From assembly GCF_034439435.1 (NCBI RefSeq), contig NZ_JAPCKJ010000003.1, positions 496,001-560,000 of the forward strand: a stretch of DNA of 64,000 bases. Direction: 5' to 3'. The notes beneath the pieces are model-generated. The model did not search any database, had not been told where the DNA came from, and saw nothing but the letters and a program-made list of their open reading frames with translations. Of this stretch, positions 1 through 9,046 are shown in pieces. The position numbers and the translations under genes are program-made. Every line of letters begins with the position of its first letter. The first letter of the stretch is position 1. The stretch is from Sarcina sp034439435 (lineage in GTDB: Bacteria; Bacillota; Clostridia; Clostridiales; Clostridiaceae).

Positions 1-296
1 CTCAGATAATTTCTAAAATAACTGCAACTAAATGTTTTATAGGAGTTAGTGGTATAAATGCTAATACAGGAATTAGTACATCTGTTCTCCAGGAAACCAC
101 AGTAAATATGAAGATGCTAGAAAATTGTAATGGCCCAACTTTCGTCTTAGCAGATAACTCAAAAATAGGGATACATCATAATTTTTCTAGTGGAGATATT
201 TCTAAAGTTAATTATGTAATCACAAATGAGATAGAAGATGATACGTCTGAACTTGAAAAATTAAGAGAAAAAGGAGTAAAAATAATATTCTCATAA
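1..296 (+). CDS. DeoR-family transcriptional regulator, C-terminal part (5' end outside window)
   Basis: Reading from base 3 gives an open frame with no start, so only the last ~98 residues are present. They match the sensor (DeoRC) half of DeoR/GlpR regulators: a glycine-rich stretch (FIGVSGINANTGIST), then a run ending in FVLADNSKIG, the usual phospho-sugar-binding core of the family. The DNA-binding helix-turn-helix lies upstream of the window. Family members normally repress sugar or polyol genes and respond to a phosphorylated sugar; the target cannot be told from this fragment. The gene ends in TAA and is followed by a strong hairpin that also serves the convergent yjjW. Confidence 0.8.
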   Translation, partial: QIISKITATKCFIGVSGINANTGISTSVLQETTVNMKMLENCNGPTFVLADNSKIGIHHNFSSGDISKVNYVITNEIEDDTSELEKLREKGVKIIFS

Positions 297-344
297 AATA
301 ATATTTCAATATTTTTTTCTTATTAAAATTTATAAAACTTAACT

Positions 345-383
345 AAAAAAGATAAAAGCAAATTAATTACTTTTATCTTTTTT
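345..383. terminator. Bidirectional intrinsic terminator between deoR-type gene and yjjW
   Basis: AAAAAAGATAAAAG (345-358) pairs perfectly with CTTTTATCTTTTTT (370-383) around an 11-base loop; both strands end in a T run. It separates two convergent genes. Confidence 0.85.
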
Positions 384-410
384 CATTACTTAAATTTAAT
401 ACATAAAATA

Positions 411-1232
411 TTAAGTTATTATTGTATCCTTGCATCCATTAGATATAGATTTATCTTTCAACTGATTCATATAATCATCTCTTGGACTTATTCTACCATG
501 AGCTTCTATGCCCTCTTCTCTAACACCAAACTGTCTATACTTTATAAGTTTATACCTACATTTATCACCAATTATTTTAGACACAACATCCACTGTTTTT
601 TCACTATCTAAACCTGGTGCTATAACAGTTCTAACCTCATACATCTTATTTAAATCTAATATTCTTTTTAAATTCTCTAGTACTAATTTATTTGATGATT
701 TAGTTAACCATATACTTTCTTCTTCATCAATAGACTTAACATCTAACATAAATTTATCTGTAAATTCTATAATCTCATGATTTAATTCAGTATTTCCATT
801 AGTGTCAACAAAACATGTTAATCCCATCTTTTTAACTTCTTTAAAAAGTTTTATTAAAAAATCTGAGTTTAGAGTACATTCTCCTCCACTAACAGTTATT
901 CCTCTTATAAAAAACCTATCATTTTCTATCTTTTTTATAAGTTCTTCTACTGAATAATCCTTAACCTTTGGAGAAGACATATGCTCACATATTTTTATGC
1001 ACTTATCGCAAGCAACACACTCCTCTTCATCCCAAATAACTTTTCCATCTTTAATTGATAATGCTCCTACTTCACAATTTTCAACACACTTTCCACAAGC
1101 TATACATTTATTGATAGTCTCAGGATTGTGGCAATATAGACATTGAAAATTACATCCTTGAAAAAATATAACCATTCTATTTCCTGGTCCATCGACACAA
1201 GAAAAAGGAATTATTTTATTTACTAAAGCCAT
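411..1232 (-). CDS. yjjW: YjjW-type glycyl-radical enzyme activase (radical SAM)
   Basis: 273 residues. A radical-SAM Cx3Cx2C motif sits at Cys27/31/34 (GCNFQCLYCHNP). An inserted ferredoxin-like domain follows with two 4Fe-4S sets: Cys43/46/49/53 and Cys72/75/78/82. This architecture is that of activases for non-PFL glycyl-radical enzymes. The N-terminus ALVNKIIPFSCVDGPGNR resembles E. coli YjjW closely. It should use S-adenosylmethionine to place a radical on the backbone glycine of its partner, encoded 8 bases upstream (YjjI), so the two form an operon. Oxygen-sensitive cytoplasmic enzyme. The YjjI/YjjW substrate is not known to me. An ordinary PflA is less likely because of the ferredoxin insert and partner. 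Confidence 0.88.
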   Translation of the reverse strand: MALVNKIIPFSCVDGPGNRMVIFFQGCNFQCLYCHNPETINKCIACGKCVENCEVGALSIKDGKVIWDEEECVACDKCIKICEHMSSPKVKDYSVEELIKKIENDRFFIRGITVSGGECTLNSDFLIKLFKEVKKMGLTCFVDTNGNTELNHEIIEFTDKFMLDVKSIDEEESIWLTKSSNKLVLENLKRILDLNKMYEVRTVIAPGLDSEKTVDVVSKIIGDKCRYKLIKYRQFGVREEGIEAHGRISPRDDYMNQLKDKSISNGCKDTIIT

Positions 1233-1240
1233 AATATCAC

Positions 1241-2734
1241 TTACTTTCTAAGTTTTCTTTCAAAGGCATGGCAATTATTCTTAGCTCCCATAGCAAAGAC
1301 ATCTGTATTATTAAGAACAGCCTCTCCTCTTTCAAGCTTTTCAACCTCTGAACGCTTTGCTAAATATCCTGTAACCCTTATTACATCTGCTCCACTACCA
1401 TAAACAGACATATATCTTATTCCTGAATTAAAAGCTCCTTTTATAATATCAACTAAAGCTTCAGGATGCTCATTATAAGTATCTTCAAATACAAATATGT
1501 CTCCTATTCCATTACAAAAATACTTATGGAATGGTGCTGATTGCATTATATGCTTAAATAATTCTGGTTCTTCTCCAACTGGTATTCTACATCCTGGTGA
1601 TACCATTTGATCTAAATCTATTCCTACTTGTGCATGAAGAACATAGTGTCCTCCAAAACAATTTACATGCTTTGCTTCATGCTGTGATACTATTTTATTT
1701 AATTTTTCTATTATGCTTAATCCAAGCTTATTAGCTTTTTCTGAATATCCAAATCTATCATTTTGTTTTTCTGCTCCTAATAAGCTATTTACAGCCTCTG
1801 CTAATCCTACTACACCAAACATTCCTGTAAATAGTTTTTTCTGAATAAAACCTTCTTTTACTAAGAAATTAGATGTAAAGAACTGAGTTTCCTCAACTAA
1901 AAATCTTATTCTTTCATCTATATACTCAATCATCTTGGTACTAACATAAGGTAATACATTCTCTAAAAAGTCATCTACTGAACTAGCTTTTTTAGCTACT
2001 TCATTTAATTTTATTCTTACAAGGGTATATCCACCTCCACCAATATGAAATCCATTATAACAACTTGCTATTGCATATCTATCAGTCCCAAAACTTTTTA
2101 CATCCATTTTATGATTTGCAAAACTTGGCTTAGCTGTACTCAAAGCAACTCTAGCACAAAGATTCATAAAATCTTCTGGAGTATTTTCAACATCATACTT
2201 CATAGTTAAATTTGGAACTGCACATTGAAGTTCATCCATAACTTCTAATATTAATCTACCTGCTACTGTTTCTCTTGGCCCTATATTGGCATGTACAAAA
2301 GAATCAGTTAAGGTTCTATCTATATGCTGTAAAAATAGTTTAATTGCTTTTTTAGCTTCTTTCTCATCTTCTATAAATGGGTCTAAAAGCTCGTCTAAAT
2401 TTCCAAGATAAACTGGAAATGTAGTTATTGAAGGTACATGCTTATAAAAAATTAATAGATTATTTGTAGCCTCCCATATATCTTCTGGAGCTGAAAGTTT
2501 TAAAAACTCACATCCCTTTTCCATTAATAAAGAATAATCTGGAATTATATATCTAGGTCTAAATGGTGCATTCCCCTCGAAAAGCGTACATATGCACCCA
2601 TCATCTATTAATTTTTTTGTTTCTTCATCAACGTTTAAAACCTCAATTGTATTTTCTGCATAAGCAGCTAAGTTTTTAATTTGTTGGTGATATGTTAATG
2701 AATTATCCTTTAGTATTTCTAAGACTCTTTCCAT
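1241..2734 (-). CDS. yjjI: YjjI-type glycyl-radical enzyme of unknown substrate
   Basis: 497 residues from the ATG at 2734, chosen because a strong SD (AGGAGGGG) lies 6 bases upstream; the longer reading frame to 2827 lacks one. The protein resembles E. coli YjjI (about 516 residues). The C-terminus carries the glycyl-radical motif RVTGY, with the radical-bearing Gly near residue 456, 41 residues from the end. It is shorter than pyruvate formate-lyase (~750). The radical must be installed by YjjW, encoded just downstream. A glycyl radical is destroyed by oxygen, fitting an anaerobe. The reaction is not established; the pairing and motif support the family only. Confidence 0.88.
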   Translation of the reverse strand: MERVLEILKDNSLTYHQQIKNLAAYAENTIEVLNVDEETKKLIDDGCICTLFEGNAPFRPRYIIPDYSLLMEKGCEFLKLSAPEDIWEATNNLLIFYKHVPSITTFPVYLGNLDELLDPFIEDEKEAKKAIKLFLQHIDRTLTDSFVHANIGPRETVAGRLILEVMDELQCAVPNLTMKYDVENTPEDFMNLCARVALSTAKPSFANHKMDVKSFGTDRYAIASCYNGFHIGGGGYTLVRIKLNEVAKKASSVDDFLENVLPYVSTKMIEYIDERIRFLVEETQFFTSNFLVKEGFIQKKLFTGMFGVVGLAEAVNSLLGAEKQNDRFGYSEKANKLGLSIIEKLNKIVSQHEAKHVNCFGGHYVLHAQVGIDLDQMVSPGCRIPVGEEPELFKHIMQSAPFHKYFCNGIGDIFVFEDTYNEHPEALVDIIKGAFNSGIRYMSVYGSGADVIRVTGYLAKRSEVEKLERGEAVLNNTDVFAMGAKNNCHAFERKLRK

Positions 2735-2768
2735 CTCTTCCCCTCCTGTAAAACATATATATAAATTT

Positions 2769-2798
2769 ATTATACCGTTTTTATGTAAGCGTGTACAA
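2769..2798 (-). promoter_or_regulatory. Predicted sigma-A promoter of yjjI-yjjW
   Basis: On the minus strand TTGTAC (2793-2798) and TATAAT (2769-2774) are 18 bases apart, with the SD of yjjI about 22 bases further on. Confidence 0.55.
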
Positions 2799-2850
2799 TC
2801 CTCTAAGTAATATATAATCACTAACAAGTTTTATTTAATCCATAATTTAA

Positions 2851-2906
2851 AATTAAAGCTCCTTTATTCAATGAAATTCTATTCATTGAACAAAGAAGCT
2901 TTAATT
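2851..2906 (-). terminator. Intrinsic terminator after the DUF2334 gene
   Basis: Long imperfect hairpin: AATTAAAGCT...ATTCAATGAA (2851-2874) pairs with TTCATTGAA...AGCTTTAATT (2882-2906), starting at the stop codon of the DUF2334 gene; the minus strand runs into TTTAATTTT. Confidence 0.7.
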
Positions 2907-4296
2907 ATTTAACCTGACTGTTAAGTTCATCTACTGTTATAGTCTTGCAACCTCTTTCTTTTAATGAAGATATTATTTTTATTATCATTGAATCTTCATC
3001 AAAACTATAGATTTCGTCATTATTTTCAGTATCATTTTTATCATTTATACTTCCTAAAAATTTATATGGATGTATGAAAAATCCTGTGAAAATCTCATCT
3101 CCGCAGTTTCTAATTCTTTTTGCTACAGCTTCTCCATTATCTTTTACATATCCTAAAGGAGCTGGAACATATAATGTTGATTTATTGCTAAGACTAATTA
3201 ATGGATTTAAGTTCCAATAGCCTGCATAAGGTTCAAACATAATTGGGAAATATTGTTCTATTATTTTTTGTTGCTTTCTATCATCCTTATAATGAGGACT
3301 TTCAAAGAAACCTATTGGTATGTTTAATGTATTCGAAGTTCTTAAAGAGGATTCCACTACATTTAGTATCTCACTATCTTTATTATTAACATTCCACTTT
3401 AATTCCACTCCAACTCCACTTATTTCTTTATTATGTTGATGTGTATATCCATGAAGCCCTATTACTGCTCCTCTATTTATCAAATGGTCTAACATATTTA
3501 TAAAATGAACATTCTCAAAGCTATTATCCTTAAGAAGATCATTATCAATCCCCTCTTTAGGATTTATGTATCTTGGTATCCATGCTATGTGAAAAACTAT
3601 ATCATTAGCCTTAAAATAATCACCTAAATACTTCATCTTTTCTATGTTATTATCTTTTAAAAAAACACCACCTGCTGCTACATCCTCCATTCTGATTACA
3701 GCTGCTTTTCCTGCTTCCACTTTATATTTTGAATCTATATTAGGATTTTCTCCTTCAAAAAAGTATATTGAATTCTTATTTTTGTACCAATCATCTCTTA
3801 AATCAAGAAGTTCTTTAAAATCATTTATAGATAAATATTTCTTATTATTTTCTTCTAAAACTTCTCCTCTTAATCCTAAAAATTCATTACCTTTTAAAAT
3901 TTCTTCCTTTTCTAAGTCTATGTAATTATTACTTTTTTTACTTAAAACTTTATTTCTATCTATGTATGCTTGTCCATTTTTTACCATATCATCTATTGAA
4001 ATATAATATCTTAAGTTCTTTTCATATATCTTATCTTCAAAAGTTAATAAATTATTATCTAGAAAAATCTTCAATCCATCTACTTTAACTACAGACCTAT
4101 TTTTTTCACCTTCTACAGTTAAATATTTTTTATCTTCTCTTTTAATTGCGCAATCAAAAGTTATTTTATCTCCCTTTACTTCAATATTAGTTATAGCATT
4201 TTCTCTAAATCTCATTATTTTCAAAGATATTACCACTAATGAAATTATTACGATCATTAATAATACCCAAAGCACATTTTTAACCTTCTCTTTCAC
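2905..4296 (-). CDS. DUF2334 polysaccharide-deacetylase-like protein with N-terminal membrane anchor
   Basis: 463 residues, GTG start at 4296 with GGAGGG five bases upstream. Residues ~8-28 form one hydrophobic anchor followed by a mainly extracytoplasmic chain. The middle holds two weak stalk-like segments (VDGLKIFLDNNLL..YYISIDDMVKNG and a second around YLSINDFKELL) of the copper-amine-oxidase N-domain type seen on wall enzymes. The C-terminal half has the DUF2334 signature: VIRMEDV, HIAWIPRYINP, and a GLHGYTHQHN metal-site motif like those of carbohydrate esterase family 4. It probably acts on an envelope polysaccharide; the substrate is unknown. It stands alone with its own terminator. 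Confidence 0.75.
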   Translation of the reverse strand: MKEKVKNVLWVLLMIVIISLVVISLKIMRFRENAITNIEVKGDKITFDCAIKREDKKYLTVEGEKNRSVVKVDGLKIFLDNNLLTFEDKIYEKNLRYYISIDDMVKNGQAYIDRNKVLSKKSNNYIDLEKEEILKGNEFLGLRGEVLEENNKKYLSINDFKELLDLRDDWYKNKNSIYFFEGENPNIDSKYKVEAGKAAVIRMEDVAAGGVFLKDNNIEKMKYLGDYFKANDIVFHIAWIPRYINPKEGIDNDLLKDNSFENVHFINMLDHLINRGAVIGLHGYTHQHNKEISGVGVELKWNVNNKDSEILNVVESSLRTSNTLNIPIGFFESPHYKDDRKQQKIIEQYFPIMFEPYAGYWNLNPLISLSNKSTLYVPAPLGYVKDNGEAVAKRIRNCGDEIFTGFFIHPYKFLGSINDKNDTENNDEIYSFDEDSMIIKIISSLKERGCKTITVDELNSQVK

Positions 4297-4421
4297 CCAA
4301 TCCCTCCTTTATGAAGTTTATTTATATATAATAATCACTAGCCCCCAACTAAATTCTTATATAAAAATTTAATAGCTATTGCTTATTTAAATAAATATAA
4401 TTATTTAAGTATCTAAAAATT

Positions 4422-4467
4422 AATATAGCACATATTGATTTCCAATTAAATCAATATGTGCTATATT
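4422..4467 (-). terminator. Intrinsic terminator after the ATPase/VWA operon
   Basis: An 18-bp perfect stem: TATAGCACATATTGATTT (4424-4441) with AAATCAATATGTGCTATA (4448-4465), loop of 6, 10 bases past the VWA gene stop. Confidence 0.8.
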
Positions 4468-4475
4468 TTATTTAT

Positions 4476-5813
4476 TTATCTAGCCCAATCATGAAGATTA
4501 TCCTTCATTTCTTGTAATCCGTCCATAATTGTATATTTTTCACCTTTTTCTTTTTCTAAATGTTTAACAGTTCCGAAAGCTCTATTAAGACTTAATTCTT
4601 CCTTACCGGTTAAAACCCAAAGAGTTCTATAATTTATAGGCTTAACCTCTAAGTCTTTCTCTCCAGCGCCATCTGTGAAATACACAAGTATATGATTTCT
4701 CATATTATTTTCTTTTATATATCTGAAGACAGGTGAAAATTTAGTTGAGCCATTTTTTTTACTTCTTGGTTTTATGTCCTTTATTCCTCTTAAGTCATAT
4801 ATTCTTCTTATTTCATCATCACATTCAATAATTTTTATTTCAGCACTCTTATTTTTAACAATCCCTAAGACTTCAACTATTATATTCTCAAATTCTTTAT
4901 CAGAAATTGAGGCTGAAACATCTATGGCTATTAATATTTTTGGAATGGAATTAGGTAATTTCCCTCTTAAGTCTAACCTTTCTGGAAGACGTCTATCTTT
5001 TCTAGTTATTGTCTTTTTATAACTTCCTCTAGTTGTAGGAAGTATATTTTTTAAAAATTCACTCCATTTGATTTCAGGCTTCTCCTTCATTAAAAGAATT
5101 ATCTTTTCTAAATCCTTAGGAGCCTTTCCCTTATAAGCATTTATGGCAGTCTTTTTAGTTGTTCCCTCTAAACTATCTAAACTTACTGAAACCTCTTCCC
5201 ATACTTCATGAGATCCTTCTTGATCTACTAAATCTCCTGCTTCTCCATCCTTATCAGTAATACCATATTTTTTTCTTCTCTCAATAGCTTTTTGAATTTC
5301 TTCAGCATACTTTTCCATAGGCATGTCTGGTTTTAAATCTATATTATACTCTAGATTTACATAATCCAATCTCTTACTATATGGCGGTAAATTCTTTATA
5401 TATTGATTTATTGCTATATCCATAGCTATACTAACAGCTAACTTTGAATATTTTCTACTTAAAGCTTTTTCTCTAGCATAGTGCGACATCATTATATGAT
5501 AAACCTCATGCTTTAAAAGCGCCTGAACCTCTTTCAAATCACATTCTAATACTATTCTTGGGTTAAACATCATAGTAAAATAACTCATCTCAGGCTTAGT
5601 AGCTATAGGCCATTTTATATCAGTTCTTATTTCCCTTTTGACATGAATTAAGAATTGACCGAAAAATGAGTTTTCTTTGTCATAAAGAGAGATTATAACT
5701 TTTTCTATTAATCCCCAAAACTCTCTTTTAAAATCTTCTGTTAAGGGTTTATTTTCCTCCTCAGCTTCCATAACTATATTAAGAAGCTTTCTTCTAGTTC
5801 TTTCAAAATCCAT
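4476..5813 (-). CDS. VWA-like domain protein with N-terminal metallopeptidase-like domain (DUF2201 type)
   Basis: 445 residues. The N-terminal domain has a zinc-binding HEVYHIMMSHYAR segment (HExxH at 102-106) in a helix-rich context typical of the putative metallopeptidase half of DUF2201 proteins. The C-terminal domain begins with KILIAIDVSASIS (IDVSAS, residues 297-302), a MIDAS-like DxSxS of von Willebrand A folds, and continues with VYFTDGAGE. A charged linker (~180-270) joins them. The gene follows the MoxR-like ATPase gene by 13 bases, the usual chaperone/adaptor pairing in which the ATPase remodels targets selected by the VWA partner. No target gene is obvious. Peptidase activity is inferred only from the HExxH motif. 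Confidence 0.8.
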   Translation of the reverse strand: MDFERTRRKLLNIVMEAEEENKPLTEDFKREFWGLIEKVIISLYDKENSFFGQFLIHVKREIRTDIKWPIATKPEMSYFTMMFNPRIVLECDLKEVQALLKHEVYHIMMSHYAREKALSRKYSKLAVSIAMDIAINQYIKNLPPYSKRLDYVNLEYNIDLKPDMPMEKYAEEIQKAIERRKKYGITDKDGEAGDLVDQEGSHEVWEEVSVSLDSLEGTTKKTAINAYKGKAPKDLEKIILLMKEKPEIKWSEFLKNILPTTRGSYKKTITRKDRRLPERLDLRGKLPNSIPKILIAIDVSASISDKEFENIIVEVLGIVKNKSAEIKIIECDDEIRRIYDLRGIKDIKPRSKKNGSTKFSPVFRYIKENNMRNHILVYFTDGAGEKDLEVKPINYRTLWVLTGKEELSLNRAFGTVKHLEKEKGEKYTIMDGLQEMKDNLHDWAR

Positions 5814-5826
5814 AAGATTTCACCAC

Positions 5827-6942
5827 CTAGCTATATATATCAAAGAATGCTTCTAAGAACTTATCCTCATTTAATAATCTACCGTATAAAGTTTCTGAAT
5901 GGTCACTTTTTATTTCTTTCATTATTCCAAGTCTTAAGTCTTTTGGATAACAAGATAATAAATCTGAAAATACTTCTAATTCTTTATTATACTCTTTTAA
6001 TCCTTCAAGATAGTATAAAGCACTCTTAGCTATAATATACATTCTTGAGTGATTTTCACTCATTATTCTTTCTCTAACATTAAAACCTAAAACATCACTT
6101 TCAAATATTTCTTCATTTGAAATAATAGGCTTATTAAGATTACTTATATATGATATGAATTCTTGTGCTATAGTTGAGCCTACATTTCCTTTTAAAGCAC
6201 TATAAAGTATTTCCTTAGAGAAACTCTTCTTATTTGCTAAATAAACTCTATAGGCCTTAGAAACCCTTTCCCAACTTCTTGGAGTAGCTTTTATAGTCTC
6301 TAAAGAATTAGGTGTATGGAAATACTCTGGAAATGTTGATAAAAACTCTATTATATGTTCATGTATATTTCCTTCTCCCATAGCCCAACTCATCCATTCC
6401 TTAAGATTTGAGCTAATATCAATCCAAACAAATCTATCTTCTTGAGCTAGGTCCATTTCAATAACTTGATAATCACTATCTTCATAATTATCATATTTAT
6501 TTGATGGGTTCATAGCAGCTAATATGTACACATCTTCACTTAATTTATATCCATTTATCTCTCTATTTAATATAAGATTCATAAGCTCTTGTTGAACAGC
6601 ATGCTCACATCTATTTAACTCGTCAATAAATAAAAGAATCTTTTCTCCTTTTTCAATATGCTCATCAATTTCCATAAGCTTAACATGTGTAGCATATCTT
6701 GTTACACTTCTTTTTACTATTTCTCCTTCAAAGACAATCTCCTTCTTCTCAACCATTGGAAGGCCACCAATCTCTCCTTCTTTAAGAAGATTTCCATCTA
6801 TAGTAACTAAATGATAATTATTTACTTTACTAAGCTCTTTTGCTAAAGAAGTTTTACCTATACCACTTTCTCCAATTAAAAGAGGTACCTCTCCTGTCAT
6901 AAGAACTAAATTAACTGTGCTTAATGCTTCTTTAAAATCCAC
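5827..6942 (-). CDS. MoxR-like AAA+ ATPase
   Basis: 371 residues, GTG start at 6942 behind AAGGGA. Walker A is GESGIGKT (24-31), Walker B ILLFIDELNR (102-111), sensor 1 AAMNPS (142-147); residues ~160-240 form the AAA lid. It belongs with MoxR/YehL-type ATPases that act with a VWA-domain partner, and such a partner is encoded 13 bases downstream. It is cytoplasmic, with no signal or membrane segment. Role inferred: ATP-driven assembly or activation of a metal-containing or multi-subunit target. The 22-residue-repeat gene just upstream (7088-7873) may belong to the same system, though 145 bases separate them. Confidence 0.82.
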   Translation of the reverse strand: MDFKEALSTVNLVLMTGEVPLLIGESGIGKTSLAKELSKVNNYHLVTIDGNLLKEGEIGGLPMVEKKEIVFEGEIVKRSVTRYATHVKLMEIDEHIEKGEKILLFIDELNRCEHAVQQELMNLILNREINGYKLSEDVYILAAMNPSNKYDNYEDSDYQVIEMDLAQEDRFVWIDISSNLKEWMSWAMGEGNIHEHIIEFLSTFPEYFHTPNSLETIKATPRSWERVSKAYRVYLANKKSFSKEILYSALKGNVGSTIAQEFISYISNLNKPIISNEEIFESDVLGFNVRERIMSENHSRMYIIAKSALYYLEGLKEYNKELEVFSDLLSCYPKDLRLGIMKEIKSDHSETLYGRLLNEDKFLEAFFDIYS

Positions 6943-7087
6943 CTTGGTCGTCCCTTCTTTCTCCTAATATATCCGTAAAAACTTACCTTCTAACCTCGTA
7001 TAAAAATTCTAATACATTTTTCAAAATTTCTTAATAATTCTATTTTAACTTTTTTATTTTAACTATATTTTAAACTAATGTTGATTT

Positions 7088-7873
7088 TTAGATAGATAGC
7101 ATACTATCTACTAATATTATTTTTGCTCTTTTACTTCCATACTCTTTAATAAATTCTACCTTATTCATTTCTAAAACTTCTAAATCTATAAAATCTAAAA
7201 GATATTTTTCATCTACATCTTCTTCAGCAACTTTTTTCATAAGAATTTCAACAACCATATCAATATCTATACTTTCATAAAGATATTTAACAACATTTAT
7301 ATTATCTCCTATGAACATCTCTAAATCTTCATAAGTATAATTAGGTAAGAAATTTATCGACTCTGCATCCTCTTTAACAGCAGCTCTCATAGCCTCTAAA
7401 GTTGGATTTTTTATAAACTTAATTGCTGACCAATGATTTTTTACTGCAATTAGTTGTACTTCTTCTGAAGGATCTTCAATATACTTTATAGCATCATAAT
7501 CTCTTGAAACAGCTATTTGTTTTAACTTTTCTGAAGGATTCTTCACAAATTGTATAGCCCATCCTTTTGTTTTAACAGCTTCTTCTATTACTTTTTCTGA
7601 TGGATTGCTAATAAGTTTTAAAGCATTCCATAAAGATTTAACTGCTAATATACATAATTCCTCTGATGGTTCTTTTACATATTCTATAGTAGTTGGATTC
7701 CTTCTTATAGCTTCCTCTTTACACTTTTCACATTGATTTTCAATGTATTGAATTGTAAATGGATTCTTCTTAATAGCCTCTAATTGAACTTGTTCAGAAG
7801 GATTTTCTATCTCTTTTATATATAAAGGATTTTCCTTAACCTTTTTTAATTCTAAATTATCCATAGTATTCAT
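7088..7873 (-). CDS. Uncharacterised protein of tandem 22-residue helical repeats
   Basis: 261 residues from the ATG at 7873, placed 9 bases after GAGGA; an in-frame GTG six bases earlier lies too close to the SD. Residues ~24-177 are seven tandem 22-residue units with the pattern NPSEEVxxxAVxxxxxAIxxIx. Examples start at NPSEQ, NQCEK, EPSEE, NPSEK (twice), DPSEE and NPTLE, with a partial unit before them. This periodicity suggests a two-helix solenoid like HEAT/ARM arrays, hence a scaffold for protein binding. The last ~85 residues are non-repetitive and acidic. No catalytic motif is visible. The function is unknown; its place upstream of the MoxR/VWA pair makes an adaptor role possible. Confidence 0.65.
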   Translation of the reverse strand: MNTMDNLELKKVKENPLYIKEIENPSEQVQLEAIKKNPFTIQYIENQCEKCKEEAIRRNPTTIEYVKEPSEELCILAVKSLWNALKLISNPSEKVIEEAVKTKGWAIQFVKNPSEKLKQIAVSRDYDAIKYIEDPSEEVQLIAVKNHWSAIKFIKNPTLEAMRAAVKEDAESINFLPNYTYEDLEMFIGDNINVVKYLYESIDIDMVVEILMKKVAEEDVDEKYLLDFIDLEVLEMNKVEFIKEYGSKRAKIILVDSMLSI

Positions 7874-8036
7874 AAACACACATCCTCAAGTTTATTTTAT
7901 CCATCTCAATAAAATCTCAATATATTTTAATAATAAATTTAATCTTAAAACAATCTTATCTCAATTACTAATATAAATTTAATTAATATATTTTATTATA
8001 TAATAATTATTATTAAATATAAAGACCCCTACATAC

Positions 8037-8070
8037 AAAAATACCACCTTAAAGCTAAGGAGGTATTTTA
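8037..8070 (-). terminator. Intrinsic terminator after the small alarmone synthetase
   Basis: AAAATACCACCTTA and TAAGGAGGTATTTT form a stem around AAGC, just past the stop at 8083; the minus strand ends in a T-rich tract. Confidence 0.75.
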
Positions 8071-8082
8071 AATTATTTTAAT

Positions 8083-8874
8083 TTAAATATTATACTTATC
8101 TATATCTCTTTGAACAGCTTGTAATAATTTATTGAGTTCCCAAACTTCTCCCTCTTCAATAAGTTTATTTAAACTTATTTGATATCTAGAAGCTTCTGCT
8201 ACCTTTCCTATTGAAATAAGGGTTAAAATACTATTCATTATATTTGTTATAATATCTGATTTAACTTCAAACAAAGTTTGAGCATCCTTTATTTCATCTT
8301 TTATTTCAAGCATTTCTTCATCTAAAGTAAATGCTGCATCTGCTGCACGCTTTAATTTTAACTGTATATCTTTTGGCAGATTCTTTTTATATTTGTAATT
8401 TAAAGAATGTTCGATTGTAGCCCAGAAATTCATAGCCAAAGTCCTTATTTGAAACTCAGCAAGTATATCTTTTTGCCCTTCTGCCATATTTATAGGGTAT
8501 CTTATAACAACATGATAGCTTCTATAGCCACTTGGCTTTACATTGCTAACATAGTCCTTTTCATAAAGAACCTGCATATCTCTTCTCTTCCTTATAATAT
8601 TGACAACAGTATCTATATCATCAACAAACTGGCACATTATCCTTATACCTGCAATATCCTCCATCTCATATTGAATTCTATCTACAGGAATATTATACTT
8701 ATTTGCCTTCTCTAATATACTAGATACTTCCTTTACCCTTCCAGTTACAAATTCTATTGGAGAATACTCATTTTTTCTTCTAAATTCTTTTCTAATACTT
8801 CTTAACTTTACCTTTAATTCACTTACCGCTTGATCATAAGGAGTTAAAAAGTCTTTCCAATTTTGTATAGCCAT
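8083..8874 (-). CDS. relQ: Small alarmone synthetase, RelA/SpoT-domain (RelQ/YjbM-like)
   Basis: 263 residues, a little longer than B. subtilis YjbM/RelQ (~211), owing to a C-terminal helical extension. Synthetase hallmarks are present: EDIAGIRIMC, the GYRSYH nucleotide-binding loop, EFQIRT and MNFWATIEHSLNYK. The HD hydrolase domain and the TGS/ACT regulatory domains of long RelA/SpoT enzymes are absent. It is therefore expected to transfer pyrophosphate from ATP to GDP/GTP, making (p)ppGpp in the cytoplasm under stress. It is monocistronic, with SD GGTGG before the ATG and its own terminator. RelP is an alternative within the same class. Confidence 0.85.
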   Translation of the reverse strand: MAIQNWKDFLTPYDQAVSELKVKLRSIRKEFRRKNEYSPIEFVTGRVKEVSSILEKANKYNIPVDRIQYEMEDIAGIRIMCQFVDDIDTVVNIIRKRRDMQVLYEKDYVSNVKPSGYRSYHVVIRYPINMAEGQKDILAEFQIRTLAMNFWATIEHSLNYKYKKNLPKDIQLKLKRAADAAFTLDEEMLEIKDEIKDAQTLFEVKSDIITNIMNSILTLISIGKVAEASRYQISLNKLIEEGEVWELNKLLQAVQRDIDKYNI

Positions 8875-9046
8875 AGAACCACCTATTTCCTAACTCTCTT
8901 AGAGAGATTATTTAACTCTCCTCGCTCATTATACCAAAAAAAGTATTAAAACTAAATATTTCGAAGTTTTAATTTATCTAAAATTAAGAAATTGTCCAAG
9001 AAAAATTCTGATTAATTCTTGATCTATTTAATGTAAAATATAAATT

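Noticed and set aside
8407..8715. 102-codon plus-strand frame
   Set aside because: Antisense to the RelA/SpoT synthetase motifs; no SD.
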